From: Sclerodactyla briareus
Taxonomy: Eukaryota > Echinodermata > Holothuroidea > Dendrochirotida > Sclerodactylidae
Direction: 5' to 3'
NCBI GenBank assembly: GCA_026419785.1
Contig: JAODTK010005541.1
Span: 310,001 to 374,000 of the forward strand
DNA length: 64,000 bases
The translations under genes and the position numbers were made by a program. Positions 35,026 through 47,260 of this stretch are shown piece by piece (within the stretch, counting starts at the first letter, position 1; each line of letters opens with the position of its first letter). Below the pieces are notes generated by a model. That model was not told where the DNA came from, did not search any database, and saw only the letters and a program-made list of their open reading frames with translations.

Positions 35026-38000
35026 TTTTGATTCCTTGCGAAGCAACAGGAATCTATGTAGTCATGCCACCGTGCGTATGTGTGTGTGGTCTGTGTGTGT
35101 GTGGTGTGTGTGACACCCCTGGTCAGCACGATATCTAACATACACAAACTGTGGATCAAGTTCAAATTAGGTTATGGGGGGTTGCACATTGAGGAGGATG
35201 ACCCTATTGTTTGGTCGGGCCCGTTCAAGCTTCATTCAAGTTACGAGAGGCAAAGTTCAAAATCTTGTCAGCACGATATCTAAACGAACGAGAGTATCTA
35301 TCAAGTTCAAATTGGTATGTGGGTAGGTAGCATGTATGGTGATGGATGAAACCCGAGTGTTTTTGGTGTAGGGTGGTCAAGGTCATTCCAGGTCACCACA
35401 GGAAAAATCGTCATAGATCTCGCAACGAAACATTCTTGGAGGAACTTGTCGTAGTGGAAAGTTTTGTTTTTGGGGTGTGAAAATACATCTGGTGACCGAC
35501 TTTGACTCATTTGACCTTTGACCTGTGAACTCATTTGACCTTTGGACCTGGTGATTTTGCATTGTTTTTTTGGTTGGCCAGATGCGTCTTGTTAAGACAA
35601 ACAAAACAGTTCAATGACACTACCCTACTACGATTCTCTTATCACAAAGCATCTCAATGAATGTGGAAGGTCAAGACAGCTAAAACACTGAAATGTGGAT
35701 AGATTTGGCATTGACATCTGTCGTCAGCATGATAATCTAATGAATCACAATCTATTAAGTTCAAATTAGGCGGTGTGGATTGTAACATTGATGCAGATTA
35801 ACCCTATTGTTTTGGTATCAGTTCAATGTCATTCCAGGTCACCATAGGACAATCCTTACATATTTGGCAACGATTCTTGTACATAGTGAGAAAAGCATAT
35901 AGCCACCAAACAAAGATTTCCCCCCAGTGAAGACCGTAAAATGCTTGAATTGTCATTTTATTTCTATTCCTGATATGTTTTGAGTATTGGATAGCACCAA
36001 GATTTCCCCCAGTTAGACAGTAAACACATTCTTGAAATTTTCTTTTATTATTCATTCCTGATTTTTTGAGTAGTTGACTAGCACAAGTGGACATATGTAC
36101 CTCCTTATCAGTAGTGGTGATGCACGGGTGGGGTTGGCATATTGGTCCCCTTGCGGTGCAAACACACCCCCCCAGGTTTCATAGGCAGCTGATGAACTTT
36201 GAAAATTTTGCCCTATTTTGAAGCCGGATCAGTTTTTTTTTCTCATCTATTGACAAATTCCTCATTGCAAGGGCAGACGCGCCTCTTTCTTGCGTATACT
36301 TCCTCTCATTTAGTGTTTACTTATGACGCCAAAGTGTTGTTGTTGCCCCTTCATAAAATCTGGGTTCGTCCCCTCCCCCCCCCCTCCCCAATACAACTAT
36401 TTCCCTCAGTGGATACAGTAACAAATTCTGGAAGTGTCATTTTATTAGTGATTCGAAATATGTTTGAAAATTGGACTAACACCAGTGACCAGCCTAGATG
36501 TACCTCCTGATCATAAGTGGTGTTGCTACGGGTGGGGTGTAATTTTGGTCTTCATCACCCCCCCCCCCCGGTTTCCATGGGCAGCTTATGAAATTGAAAA
36601 TGGTAGCCCATTTGCAGCCTGCCATCACTGCTGTCTTGACAATTCCTAATTGCAAGCCAAAACGTCTCTCTTGGTAAATACTTCCTCTCATTTAGTGTTT
36701 ATATGTTACATTTAATCCGTCAGTGGCATTTTCTCAAGGGAAGGTACAAAATTGGGATCGGTAAACCATGGATATCATGGAGGGGGCGAGGGGGGGGGGG
36801 GCAAACTGGCATTTGTCCTATAGGCCTATATATTTACTCCAGGGGGAATGCCCAGTTTGTTCTTTACATAATTGATAACGGTGAGATTATCTTCAATTTC
36901 CCATTTGACTAGTTTTACAGCACAAATGCACACAGGAAATGTCCTGAATTCATTAGAACACCTAATGTGCTGGGCCACAATCCTCTACAACCACACCCTG
37001 CATTGTGTGTGTATACTATAATAGCCCTTAGTTTAGCGGTCACAGTGTCTGGCCCATCCCCAAAGGATTTACTCTCTTGAGTTGTGGTGTGTGAAACTGG
37101 CCTGTAAACACACACAATAACTTTTGACTGCCTGGCAGACATTCAGTGCTCAGAGTACTGAGGAGTGTGTTTCCAATTATTTGTGTTTCTCGTGTGCACT
37201 CAGTCTACTGATTATCTGATTGTTTCCCTTTAAATTAAAACTTCTCTTCTAAGCACATCTTCCATGATGTAAATCACTTGACAGGCAGGACTGACTATTG
37301 TATTATTACCTGTTTTTTACCTATCATAGACAAGCCCTAAGGAGGGGAGATTACCTGTGGTGTGTGTAGGAGTTTTGGGAGGAAGAGAACAGCAAGTGAC
37401 ACGGAAGCTTCTTAAGTAGGGAAGGGCACAACATTTGTGGCTTTTTCGCTATTGAAGCAAAAAGTGAGGCATTACCCTGTACTCAGGCAGAATAGGTAGG
37501 GGTTTGAGTCCTATAAAATATCTCTCTTCTCCCCAGTTGCCTAGCTATCTGGTGTTGACAGGCAAAATGTGTGCCTGTTTTGTGAAGTGGTTGCCGGGAT
37601 ACTCACATTTTAAACAATTGGCCCGAAGTCTTACTGGACTGGGCACGAATGAGCCCACATAATTCAGAACCTGTCTCAACATGGGCGATATATATTATAT
37701 AATATATATATATAGATATATATATATATATATATATCTAATATATTCTCTATATATATATAGTATATATATATATATTATATATATATATATTATATAT
37801 ATATATATATATTACAAAGATTTGCAAAGATTCTTGTCTGAATCTATTTGTTATTATTATCATGCAGCCAGATATTGGATTTGCTGCATGGGGTGGGCCA
37901 AAAAAAAAAAATATACCCCCCAACTGTAGGGAAGCATTTGATTTGAAAGCCTTGTGAAAAGTTTTGACCCTAAAAATGGGCAATAAGACATTTGATGGAC

Positions 38001-38951
38001 TAGTAAAATGCTATTGATACAAGTAATTTAAAAACCGTTAGCACTTGTCAATTGCATCCCACCCCTTGTACCCCATACAAGGTGATTCATTGCACTTAAG
38101 GTGGGTCAACAAAATGGTTACATCCCTAGTCCCCCCCCCTTTTGTGCCGAACAATATGAACATTGATAACAACCCACAGTCCCCTTTAAAAACCCACAGA
38201 CTATTTTGGCTGTCCCTAATTGAAACGATTGACTGGTCTGACTTACCCCTCAGTCACATTATTGATTAACGAAATATGGTAAAATGACCACCATTGAGAC
38301 ACCAGCTTATTGGACACTGAATATACAATGACTCACCTTGCCCGGGTAGTGGAGGGATGCCTTGACAATATATAGGCCTGTATGCAGAAATGCACTCTCT
38401 TTCTCACACAGATACCCCCAAAAAGAGATTTTTTTTTTGTACAATTGTTTGATGATTTGATGATGTGGGATCGTCCGATAAAAAAAAACTGTAACGTCCT
38501 TGCTACGCTTCTTTGACCACATCAGTCACTCATGAGTGATAACTTTCGCTAAAGTGATCCTCATCATCTAGCCTTTCCTGCAGTCTGACGACTCAGTGTT
38601 ACGGTCACTGGCACTCCCACACTGAAGGAAACGTTGGACATCACTGCTTATGAATCGTAACTTACCTTCTCTCTTCAAGATAAACTTACTTACCAGATTT
38701 ATGGTCAGTATTTCCTTCAATTGCCTTCAGATGACTTTTTGACCGTGGTCAAAAGCAACAAGCATCTCATGCGGTTAGTAAATATTGAAGGTGTTGGTTC
38801 GTTTTGTGGTCAACTTTGTGGTTTGAGTTGGCAATTACACACATATTGCAGGGTTTGATATAGATGAAGCATCATGGTGATGCACAACCTTGTAAGGGGA
38901 AACTTGCCGGGAAACAAGGCAAGGAATCACTAGCAGAGTGGCTTCTTGGTC
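35026..38951 (-). mobile_element. 3.9-kb hairpin-tailed non-autonomous element, copy 4 (minus strand)
   Basis: Reverse complement of the family. The tail hairpin lies at 35,030-35,054, the TG tract at 35,080-35,112, AGGTCA half-sites (as TGACCT) at 35,512-35,552, the AT tract at 37,684-37,812 and the left end at about 38,905-38,951. Its left end preserves GATTCCTTGCC on the minus strand, the exact half-site of the tail hairpin. The 'GTGATGCACAACC' insertion (38,877-38,889) is shared with copy 3 only. No coding frame is conserved. Confidence 0.8.
37684..37812. repeat. (AT)n tract in copy 4
   Basis: About 129 bp of AT/TA with short interruptions (CTATATAT, TATTCTC). It sits at the position equivalent to 32,190-32,297 in the opposite arm. 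Confidence 0.9.
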
Positions 38952-41224
38952 AATGATTTTCCCAATCAAAAGTGTGCTATGCGCCTTCTTTTGTAACCCC
39001 AATACAATATCAAACGTTGTGGTAATGTAAAGAGGCCAAATGCTGTCTACGCTTCTGGAGTTGCCTAATACCTCTAACGTTAGACAACCAATCTTAATAC
39101 TCATGGGACAACAAGGCTAAAATCCCACAGAATTGAACTGACCACGGCCCGTCTCAAGAGGACAAATCTCAAGTGTCCGAGTTCGGGGCACGAGTTATCT
39201 CCTTATCTTGGCTCTGTGACATTCCTCTTCCATGTTTGTATAGCAAATTCCCTGTATAGTTTGGCTGGGTTGATTGGTCAGTTATTTCCAGGACAAGTTA
39301 GAGGGATCAGTCCGGGTGACCTGTGAGATTTTAGAATTCCGCGCATTCCATAAATGTGCACAAAAGGGGAAATTTCACATTTTGTAGGAAATACATAAGA
39401 TTAGATGGCCTTGGGTGCTGCATTAATAGGCACACAGCGCCCAAAGGAAGACAGATCGGTTGTCCCTGGAGCGTCGAATAAGAAGCATCTCTGGAGCGGG
39501 AGCTGCGTAAAGTTGCCCCTTCCGATGGAGCTATGCGAGAGAGGAGTAGTTTAGGACTTAGATATCTCAGCCCAGCACCGAATACCCAGGATTGTACCGT
39601 GTCTTAGACTAAATTTGCAAGCCAGATAGGGGGATATTAGAGAGTTTCGTCACTCCCCAGAGTACAATAAAAGCGATTGTGGAGCGAAATGGTGTGGAGA
39701 TGCTGACTGTATGGAAGTACAAGACGTCATCGATCTGTTGATGGAATAAACTCCGCTTCAAACCTCAATCGCTGTGTCGTTGCTTGATCCAAACTAAAGT
39801 CGGCTCAATCTTCCGGAAACCCGGACCAGGATATTGAATATAAGTGTATGGAATATCCCCAAAGGCCGCGGGAGGTTCTGTTCGGTAAATTACATTTGAC
39901 GATTTGGCCTGGATTTTTCTTCACTCACATTTTAAAAATGCAAACTAGACGGCAACCCATCAGCGTTGTGCGATTCCTTCGCAATTATGTGGAAATCTAT
40001 TGTGTACCCATAAACTCTGTCTGATTGGTTTTAACTTCCCCCCCCCCCGTTGTGTCGAAAGTTGAAACCATTCAGTTAATTTCAGTCTCGCAATTTCTTG
40101 AAAATAATGATGAATCGTCAAAATATGGCTTAAACCAAAAGTTAATTATCCCAACTGCATCTGCATTTCTCCGGATTAATATGACCCCTCTGCTCAATTC
40201 CAAGTTTGAGTATTTTGCCTTCTTTGCTTTGCCTTCTTAAAGGTGCTTATTATTACCTCGTAAGTTGTATAAGTTATCATGAAGATTTGAAAATAGTGTA
40301 CGATCAGTAAAATGTTGATGAATTTACCCAAAAATGTGTTTTTCTCCATAAAAGGTTGATAATTATTGATAATTTCCCGAAAAAAAACTGCGTTGCTTGA
40401 TGTTAAACAATTTTAGGCTTGAGTAAACCTTGATCATGTTCGCCAACTCCAGTTATTTGTTGTAAAAACCAATAAATTGTACGACAAAAAACGCAAGCGC
40501 ATACAGACAACAGATAAGCACACACGCACAAACAGACAACCCTTTTGGCGTGCATCTAATTGCAGAACCCCTTGGCACCCATTTACCTCCGATAATCTTA
40601 CGATTCGGTCATGCAACCACACGAGGCTCACCATAGAGAAGACGGGACATGGGAAGAAATTGAAGTATTGATACGTGACTTCTAAGTAATCCCACGCGGG
40701 GGTTATAACAAGACGTAAACATAATCGAACAAAGACAGCCGTTAACGCAAGAGCGGGCCCTCAAAATGAGGGTGTCCAGAAGGTGGCCGATATCCGTCGG
40801 CAACTGGAATGGGGAAGTATAGAGAGAGATTACCCGAAAGAAGAGGCAGAGAGGACACGACGAACCTCGGGCGGAAAATAATATCCAGGGCCCGCCATTA
40901 GAAAGAAAATTCGGCAGGGAGAGACATATCAGAGGATGGTTCAATATCGGAAGCAGAATGCCGATCAGATAACCACAGAGAGATTCGATCAGATGGTGAA
41001 CGAGGCGAAAACATCACCGGAACCATCCTCTGTAAAGCCAAGATGACGGAGGAGATAACGATCCAGAACCCGGAAAACAAAGGACCGAGAACGCCGAAAC
41101 GACCACCCCCATGCATGAGGCGACTGGAAAAAAAAGGGGACAGGAAGGATATCAGCCGCTTGGATGCCGCCAAGCGGAGGGGGGGGGGGGGGGGGGGGTG
41201 CCCGTCGGTCCTACTTAAACGGAA
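38952..41224. other. Unassigned stretch with a possible solo LTR
   Basis: No supported gene. The segment from about 39,207 (TGTGACATTCC) to about 39,800 contains AATAAACTCCGC near 39,747, followed within about 40 bp by TGTGTCGTTGC. The layout resembles the polyadenylation and end region of an LTR. No partner copy is visible, so this is only a candidate. A run of about 18 G lies at 41,179-41,199. Confidence 0.35.
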
Positions 41225-41356
41225 ATAGGGAGCTTTAGATTTCACGACCGGGACGTGAGCTCGACGTATATGGCGTAATGTTTTCCACGTTGGTAGAGCA
41301 CGTCGCCGTCCTGCAGTAAGGCGCTTTAGATTGTTGCGGAATCTAAAGTTCCCTAA
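41225..41356. repeat. Fold-back element with TAGGGAGCTTTAGATT ends
   Basis: TAGGGAGCTTTAGATT at the left is matched in inverted form by AATCTAAAGTTCCCTA at the right (one mismatch). An inner inverted repeat CTTTAGATT / AATCTAAAG surrounds GTTGCGG near 41,322-41,347. The middle also pairs in part (CGGGACGTGAGCTC against GAGCACGTCGCCG). The whole unit is about 132 bp and can fold, as MITE-like elements do. Confidence 0.55.
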
Positions 41357-42141
41357 TACTGAGTGGATCAACGGAACATTAACCACGCAATTGACGCACA
41401 GACTCAGTATTCCAAGAGTAGGGCACAGAATTTGCTCAAAGACGAACTTGTGGCACTATTCTTGCCCAGGTCACTGAACCTTGTACCCAGTAGGATCCCC
41501 CTTCCCTGCTCAGAAACTCATAAATACAAACCAGTCTCAGAAAACCATGAAAATGAATGGCACCGATTATCCGAAATTCCATGTATACCGGCAGATCGGA
41601 AAGTTGAAAGTCAGCGGCATGGCGCGCACCCATAATGATCACGAGCCCAGGGTGCCTATTTATTCGTTTTCGTAGAAGACCTACTGGAGGTGGTGAAAAT
41701 CTCTTTTGAGTTAATTGACGTCATGACATAGATCTGATCGCATACCGCTGGATCAGCTTGGACGGACAGCCGAGGCACGATCGTGCCTGGTACCGTGTCA
41801 AGCGAGACCCACCAACTGGACGACTGCAATAGGGACACAGGAGCAGACCAACCATTGGAGTTCACCAAGCGTGCCCTCCACTGGTAGCAAGTATGCAAGC
41901 CGTTCGACACCATGGTATTAAAAGGTGTACTAAACTAACGGTGCTTCAGAGAGAGGGACGTGACCAGCACCACACCGACCACGGCTGATTCAGTGATACA
42001 GAGAAGACCATCGGCGTACCCAAAGAGGTTCTCAACCGAGCAGATCGGCGGGAGCCCCAGCATTCTGTTCAGAGACAAGAAAAAGAAGACCTTCTCGGTA
42101 TTTTCACAAGAGGCGGTAAAGCATGTTATATATTTTTGTAC
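41357..42141. other. Unassigned stretch
   Basis: No supported gene. A minus-strand frame (41,656-41,913) contains 'YQWRARLVNSNGWSAP', which by eye resembles the G-strand region of a fibronectin type III domain, and the next minus-strand frame (41,935-42,255) contains LFGYADGLLCI. Neither could be extended into a convincing domain. Confidence 0.3.
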
Positions 42142-42543
42142 AGGCCCTTCAGTGGCGTAAATACACCACTTTCCAAGGGGGTGTGACTTTTGGGACGAAA
42201 GATATCTGTCTGAGACCGACCTTTTTTTGTAATTTTCCCAGGTTTTTTCGGCCAACGTGGTGATCGTTCACGACGAGGGAGGGGTGGGGTGGGGGGGGGG
42301 GGGGCTAACCTTCCCGTAGGTGGCTTCCGTGCAACGATATTATTTGTTATACAGTTTTTATTTCTTTCTTCGTTCACGAAATCCATCTCGGGGGGGTCTA
42401 TTCAGGTTCCTTAACCCAAAACCGGCTTTGCCGCTCAGAGACCGACTTTTTGCCGTACGGGACCGACTTTTCAATACTTCAGGGGGTTTTGTCACACCCC
42501 CCCCCCCCCCACACAACACCATATTTACGCCCCTGGGCCCTTA
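42142..42543. repeat. MITE-like element with GGCGTAAAT inverted ends
   Basis: The left end AGGCCCTTCAGTGGCGTAAA (42,142) and the right end, reversed, AAGGGCCCAGGGGCGTAAAT (42,543) match closely. Both ends also carry GGGGGTGTGAC further inside, so about 45-50 bp at each end pair. The element is about 400 bp with a G run of about 18 at 42,286. The GGGGCGTA end is shared with the repeats at 48,293 and 50,232. Confidence 0.55.
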
Positions 42544-45500
42544 TACCAGGCCGTAAATATGAGATTGTGTAATTTATTCGGTTTGATCAATTCAAGTGAT
42601 AGGGATATTACATGTTTGTGGTTTGCCGTCAGTGATTGCACGCTCTTTCACAGTTAGTAAAAGAAGAAAAAATTGGCCGTAATACGCTGTGCCGAATGAA
42701 GGTCCAGTATGATAGATCAGCGCTCGTCGCTATGGCCTGTAGTAGTGCGGGGCTTGTGAAGGTCTGATCCATGTTTGCCCAAAAGTAGCTAAGTGTAAAA
42801 CCTGCTCTCTAATAAGCACTTAGGAGAAGAATCGAACACACAAGGATAAAGAACCTGGTCGTCATTCCGACAACTGCGTATTTCGACAGTCCTTAGGGAG
42901 TTCCGAAAATCGCTATCAATAAGGGATATGAAACATATTGATCATTCAAAAACGTTCTAACTTGGTCGACATTACTACCTCTACTAACATTTCATTCTCC
43001 GAAGTTTCAGTTTTTTTTTTTCAAGAACTAATGTTGTGGTTATGTTACTCTTAAAAAATGAAAAAAGGTTTCCGAGGTTTTCCGGAAGAGAAAATTCGCA
43101 GTATAGTCGAACCTTTTTTCAATTTCGAAGTAGTATCGAACCTCTTAAGCCTCAGAGTAGGATATTTCGAGTGGGATGTGCCGAAATGTGACATTCAGAG
43201 TGATCGAAAAGGTCGGAATAGATTATTCTTTTTGTCCATTCTCATTCTCGGTATACACGACTTTCGGAATGGATTGTACCTGTCGCCATGTGCTCCTTCT
43301 GAATGATGGAATCCCCAGCAATCAGCATAGCGGTTACTTGAGATAATAAATCTATTACGTGAAGGAACACCAAACGGCGTCTACGTCCTCTTCTTTTGCC
43401 AACCAACGAACGCTGCGTATCCCACCAAACAAGCGTCATTACGAATGATCAGGATGGAAAGACTGAACATCAACTCCCCAAGCCCATACACTAAATTCAG
43501 GCATGGGAATATCGAGTGATTGAATGCCATGAGGGGGTGATTCACATAGCTGCCACTTGGGTGTTTTTCAGCCTCTGGGAGGGGATAGCTGTATGAGATT
43601 AAAGTCGGGCAAGTTTCGTCAGAAGATGTTGATTGGGTGGATGTTTTCCACAATCGGGGTATGAGCTTCAATGGGTTGTTTTTGAGGCGGCAAGGAAGAT
43701 GGGCTCGGATTCAGGTGTAGGAAATGCATTAGGTTATAGTTGTGAAGCGAAATTAGTGGCCGTGGACATCAGTGGGAATGTTTAGGGAACGCTGTTGTAG
43801 GTCAAGGCGTCATAAAGTTCGGGACCACAGGCTTGTAATCTGCTAATTTTCCTTCTGCAGTGTCTATGGAAGTGTGAGGAGCTAGTTCAGGGAGGAGGGA
43901 GGGGGAGGTGTCAGTTGTATGGGAGCGTTGCCGGTTGAATTGTCGGTGCGGAGGAATGAAGTGAGCCCACAGGTGTACCTTGATGACAGGGGTGGTAGTT
44001 TTACCACCTTTTGCTGACCAATTGTCCTGTTTCGTTACTCCCATTTTAAATAAATGCCAGAAAGTAGTTGTTCCTGAGGTTCAAACGGAAGGCTAAAAAT
44101 CTCCGGCTATGTCAAGGAATGTAATCGTTTCCTTAATTCTTTGTAATTACGTCAGGCCTAGTGAGTTTTCCAGTGTGGTTGAAAGTGATTAGATTCCATT
44201 ATTAGGGATTAATCCCGGATCCTGACTCTTTCGCCTGATAAACATAAGTAGCTACTGGTATATATGGATGCACCTTGCTTAAGTGTGCACAGCGTGGAAT
44301 ATAGAACCCGTGTCCTCCAGACTACAAGGTTTAAGAGTTTTAACAATTAGGTCATACGTTCGACAAACCTAGTCTCAAGTTAAACGTGAAAATCGATGCC
44401 TGATGAATGAGAGCCGAGACAACGTGAACACAAACCCCCATCGTCTGGATGATTACCAAGATTGAGCCTATTAATACGGATATAGGCCACCCTCCCCCTT
44501 GTTCTCCAGGGGCGGTTGCGCGTAGCGACAAGCGGAAGGTCGATAATGGGGGTGTAAGAGATGTTTTGCCGAAGGATTCTGGCAATGGTGAATGTATGGG
44601 GGAGGGGTTTTGTAAATTTGCCCCGTTCCATCCCTGTGCTTCCCCTTCACTACGGTATTCCTTTTCCTTTCCATTCCCCCCGTCCTTCTTTTCCTCCTCT
44701 CCTCTTGAATATTTGAAAAAAGTCCTCAGAGCAATCTGTGTAATATTCAGGTAAATTGGGCGTTCAGTAAGTACTCGACCCGCTCACCACGTACGGGGGT
44801 AGTTACTCTTTCAATTGGAACGCCAATTTTTTTTGTTCGAATCCTAAACATTGTCCGATTTTCATTGCAGCGCAATATTCCATACACGTGATGCGCGTGA
44901 AAGTGCACAAAAATTTGACACTCAGGGGCAGGTTGATTCAAATTTTCGGCCATTTAGTACAGATTTCAGACTGTCTTTCCACTTTGCAGAGGATATCTCT
45001 ACCAGATTACAAACTTACTGTGCCCAAACTTTGGTAGTTTCCTGCCGAATTACGGTCCTCAAAAAAAAAAACCCTCCCTCTTCGCTTGGTACTCTAGCGA
45101 TGCCAAAATCGCATGATTTCCTGCTAAAACCGAACTGTTTCATGGCTAATTCTGTTGAACTTCTTTCTTGTTCCAGCCAAATGGCTTGAGAAATGTATGT
45201 TTTGATCTCTGGAATAAGGACCGGAAAGAAAAAACTGTCAAAGAACTGTCAACTCATAGAATTGAACATGTAAAACGCTAACGCTTTTATATCCACTTTT
45301 GCCGAATTGCCGACAGACTCGGGCAGTCGTCCAATTACTCCGGACGGCCACGGGTCGTCACATTATCTAATTTTGCAGGGACGTGCCATTCTCTTGCCGA
45401 CGCTATGGGCCGATTAGTGAAGAGCCAAAAGTAGAAATAGCCGATAATAATGTATGGCTACGTTTTTTTTTTCTATTCCAAATTCCATTTCTGTCTTCCC

Positions 45501-46996
45501 TTCACTCCGTTCTTTCCTTTTCCTTTCCCTTTCTCCCTTTTCCTTTCCTTCACACCTTCCTCTTTGACTACCTGCCTCTTTCTCTTATTTTCCTCTCTTT
45601 TACTTCATCTTTCTCCTCGTTTTTGACGACAGACGGAATAATTTGCACAGCGATAAAATTCTTGGGGTGACACCCATCACCTACCCCCCCCCCCACCCCC
45701 TCCGCGCCTCGCTAAGGCTTGTTGCTCTCCCATGTAATCGTAGGAATGGAAGAATGGATTCTTGGCAAAGCAATCTCGTAATCCCAGCTTCAGAAATGGT
45801 CGGTAGTCAGTGACCAAAAATTTGTGTTATATTTGGCATTTAAATTCTACTGATGGGGTCGATCTATTGTTTCTAGTACCAGCGTGGTGTAAAACAGTGA
45901 GCATGTCAAATGCTCTTCGATGGGTTCATATGTCGTTAAACATTTACTGATGGTGATTCAAATTGGTTTACCGCACAAAATATCAACAAAGGACATAAAT
46001 AGAACGTCGCGACCGTAGCTCCGCCAGAAGGTAGTATTTATGACTGAGCACGCATTTATGCGGTTAGGTGTTTCAGAGTTTTTTAGGCAGATTTTTTTTT
46101 GTAAGCCTACGGGAAACCGCTAGTGTGGAAAAGAAAAAAGACCTCAATGTTCGTAGTCTTGTAGTGGGTACCGTACCGGTCACTCCCCAGCTCATCCTGA
46201 GGTGGGCAATATGGGTCGGGTCCTGGGACATCCTCTCCCGTTATGAAAATACGCGTCTGCATGCCTATCTTGTCAATGAGATTGGTAGAATTAGCAATCA
46301 TGTATTTGAGGACGTGTACAAGGAAACCCAAACGGATAGTGTTAATCCCTGGGTGGCAAAACAGCCCTGTATATTTGACAGCCTACTGTGAAGGAACTCG
46401 AGAGGCAAAGTAGCAGTTAAAGGGTGATAAGACTCCTCGGGTCTATGACATACATTCAGAGATGCTCCGGGCTGGTGGCCAGGTCGGAGGAGAGGGGGCT
46501 AGTGTTCTATATGGGAGGGAGACGGAGACCATGCTCGAGACTGCAATATTTACAGGGGCCACACTCCTCGCTTGGCTCGGCAACATTCATGATAAATTCA
46601 TCTGCAACGAAATTTTTCTTAACTGCTTGTGCAGAAGCCTTCTGGATTGTCTGGTTTCACGTCCCAGAAGTTCACTGTGGATCACATCTTGGTTCTCCAT
46701 GTCCTGTCTCGAGCGGATGTGGCAGTTTGGCAGAGGCTTTTTTTTTTTTAAAGAACGCGGAGCCAGAGTGGTTGATGTGCTAAACTATAACAGGGTGCCT
46801 GATATCCCTCCCCTCCATTCCGGAACGGATGCTGAAAGTCTGCGGGGGTATCTCTCGTGACATGTGGCCGTCACGATATCTAAACAGAGGAACTAATTTG
46901 TGCTTCTAGTCGTGCTATGTTTTGATGAGCATTGGACGCTAACTGTTGGCTGATTGCGGAGACTAGATTCAGTTGTGATTACCTCACTTCGCCGGA
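42544..46996. other. Unassigned stretch with pyrimidine tracts
   Basis: No supported gene. Pyrimidine-rich tracts lie at 44,640-44,706 and 45,470-45,618, and a C run at 45,686. Open frames of 100-132 codons occur (46,068-46,391 and 46,424-46,860, plus strand), but they overlap in different frames and show no domain I can name. Confidence 0.4.
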
Positions 46997-47260
46997 TCAT
47001 TGACTACGATGACATAACCCCGTGTTGTGACCCACGTCATGGTTCTCGAGAAGGTGGGGATGGATCTGTCTGATTCGTGACCGCCAAACTGCGTTTCGGA
47101 ACTTTTGTTGGACATATACCATGCCTCCAGGCAGCCTGGTGGAGGATCCCGTCCATCGTGTTGGAACGGGGTACGGAGAGAGGGGGAAGAGGGGGGGGGG
47201 GGCGGGTATGGCTAGGCGCCTTCCATGTATGTGAATGGCACTTAACCTCACTGTAACTGC
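46997..47260 (-). pseudogene. Possible gypsy integrase C-terminal fragment (minus strand)
   Basis: The minus-strand frame at about 47,040-47,165 reads RWTGSSTRLPGGMVYVQQ followed by 'NAVWRSRIRQIHPHL'. The pattern W.xG, then GxMxYxVQ, then WRxxIxQIHP is like the C-terminal 'chromodomain-free' end of Mag-type gypsy integrases. The rest of the integrase is not visible upstream (47,260-48,000), so this is at most a detached fragment. Confidence 0.35.

Larger units (their letters stand above)
31068..38951. repeat. Giant inverted repeat: two 3.9-kb elements tail to tail
   Basis: Copies 3 and 4 lie in opposite orientation with their hairpin tails facing across about 51 bp (34,975-35,025). Both arms end at the element's own termini, and the outer flanks (before 31,068 and after 38,951) do not match each other. 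That is not what a simple fold-back chimera read would show, because such a read would extend the mirror symmetry into the flanks. Arm identity is reduced by many indels. Confidence 0.8.

Noticed and set aside
31068..38951. Palindrome as a simple missed-adapter read artefact
   Set aside because: Not fully excluded, but symmetry stops at the element ends on both sides, while an artefact would mirror the unique flank as well.
40898..41386. 162-codon minus-strand open frame
   Set aside because: It runs through a G run (read as polyproline) and across the fold-back element at 41,225-41,356. No domain is recognisable.
41935..42255. LFGYADGLLCI read as a reverse transcriptase YADD block
   Set aside because: The second aspartate is glycine and no flanking RT motif could be found on either side in any frame.
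46424..46860. Overlapping plus-strand frames of 119 and 132 codons
   Set aside because: Same DNA in two frames, no domain, and a poly-T run in the middle.
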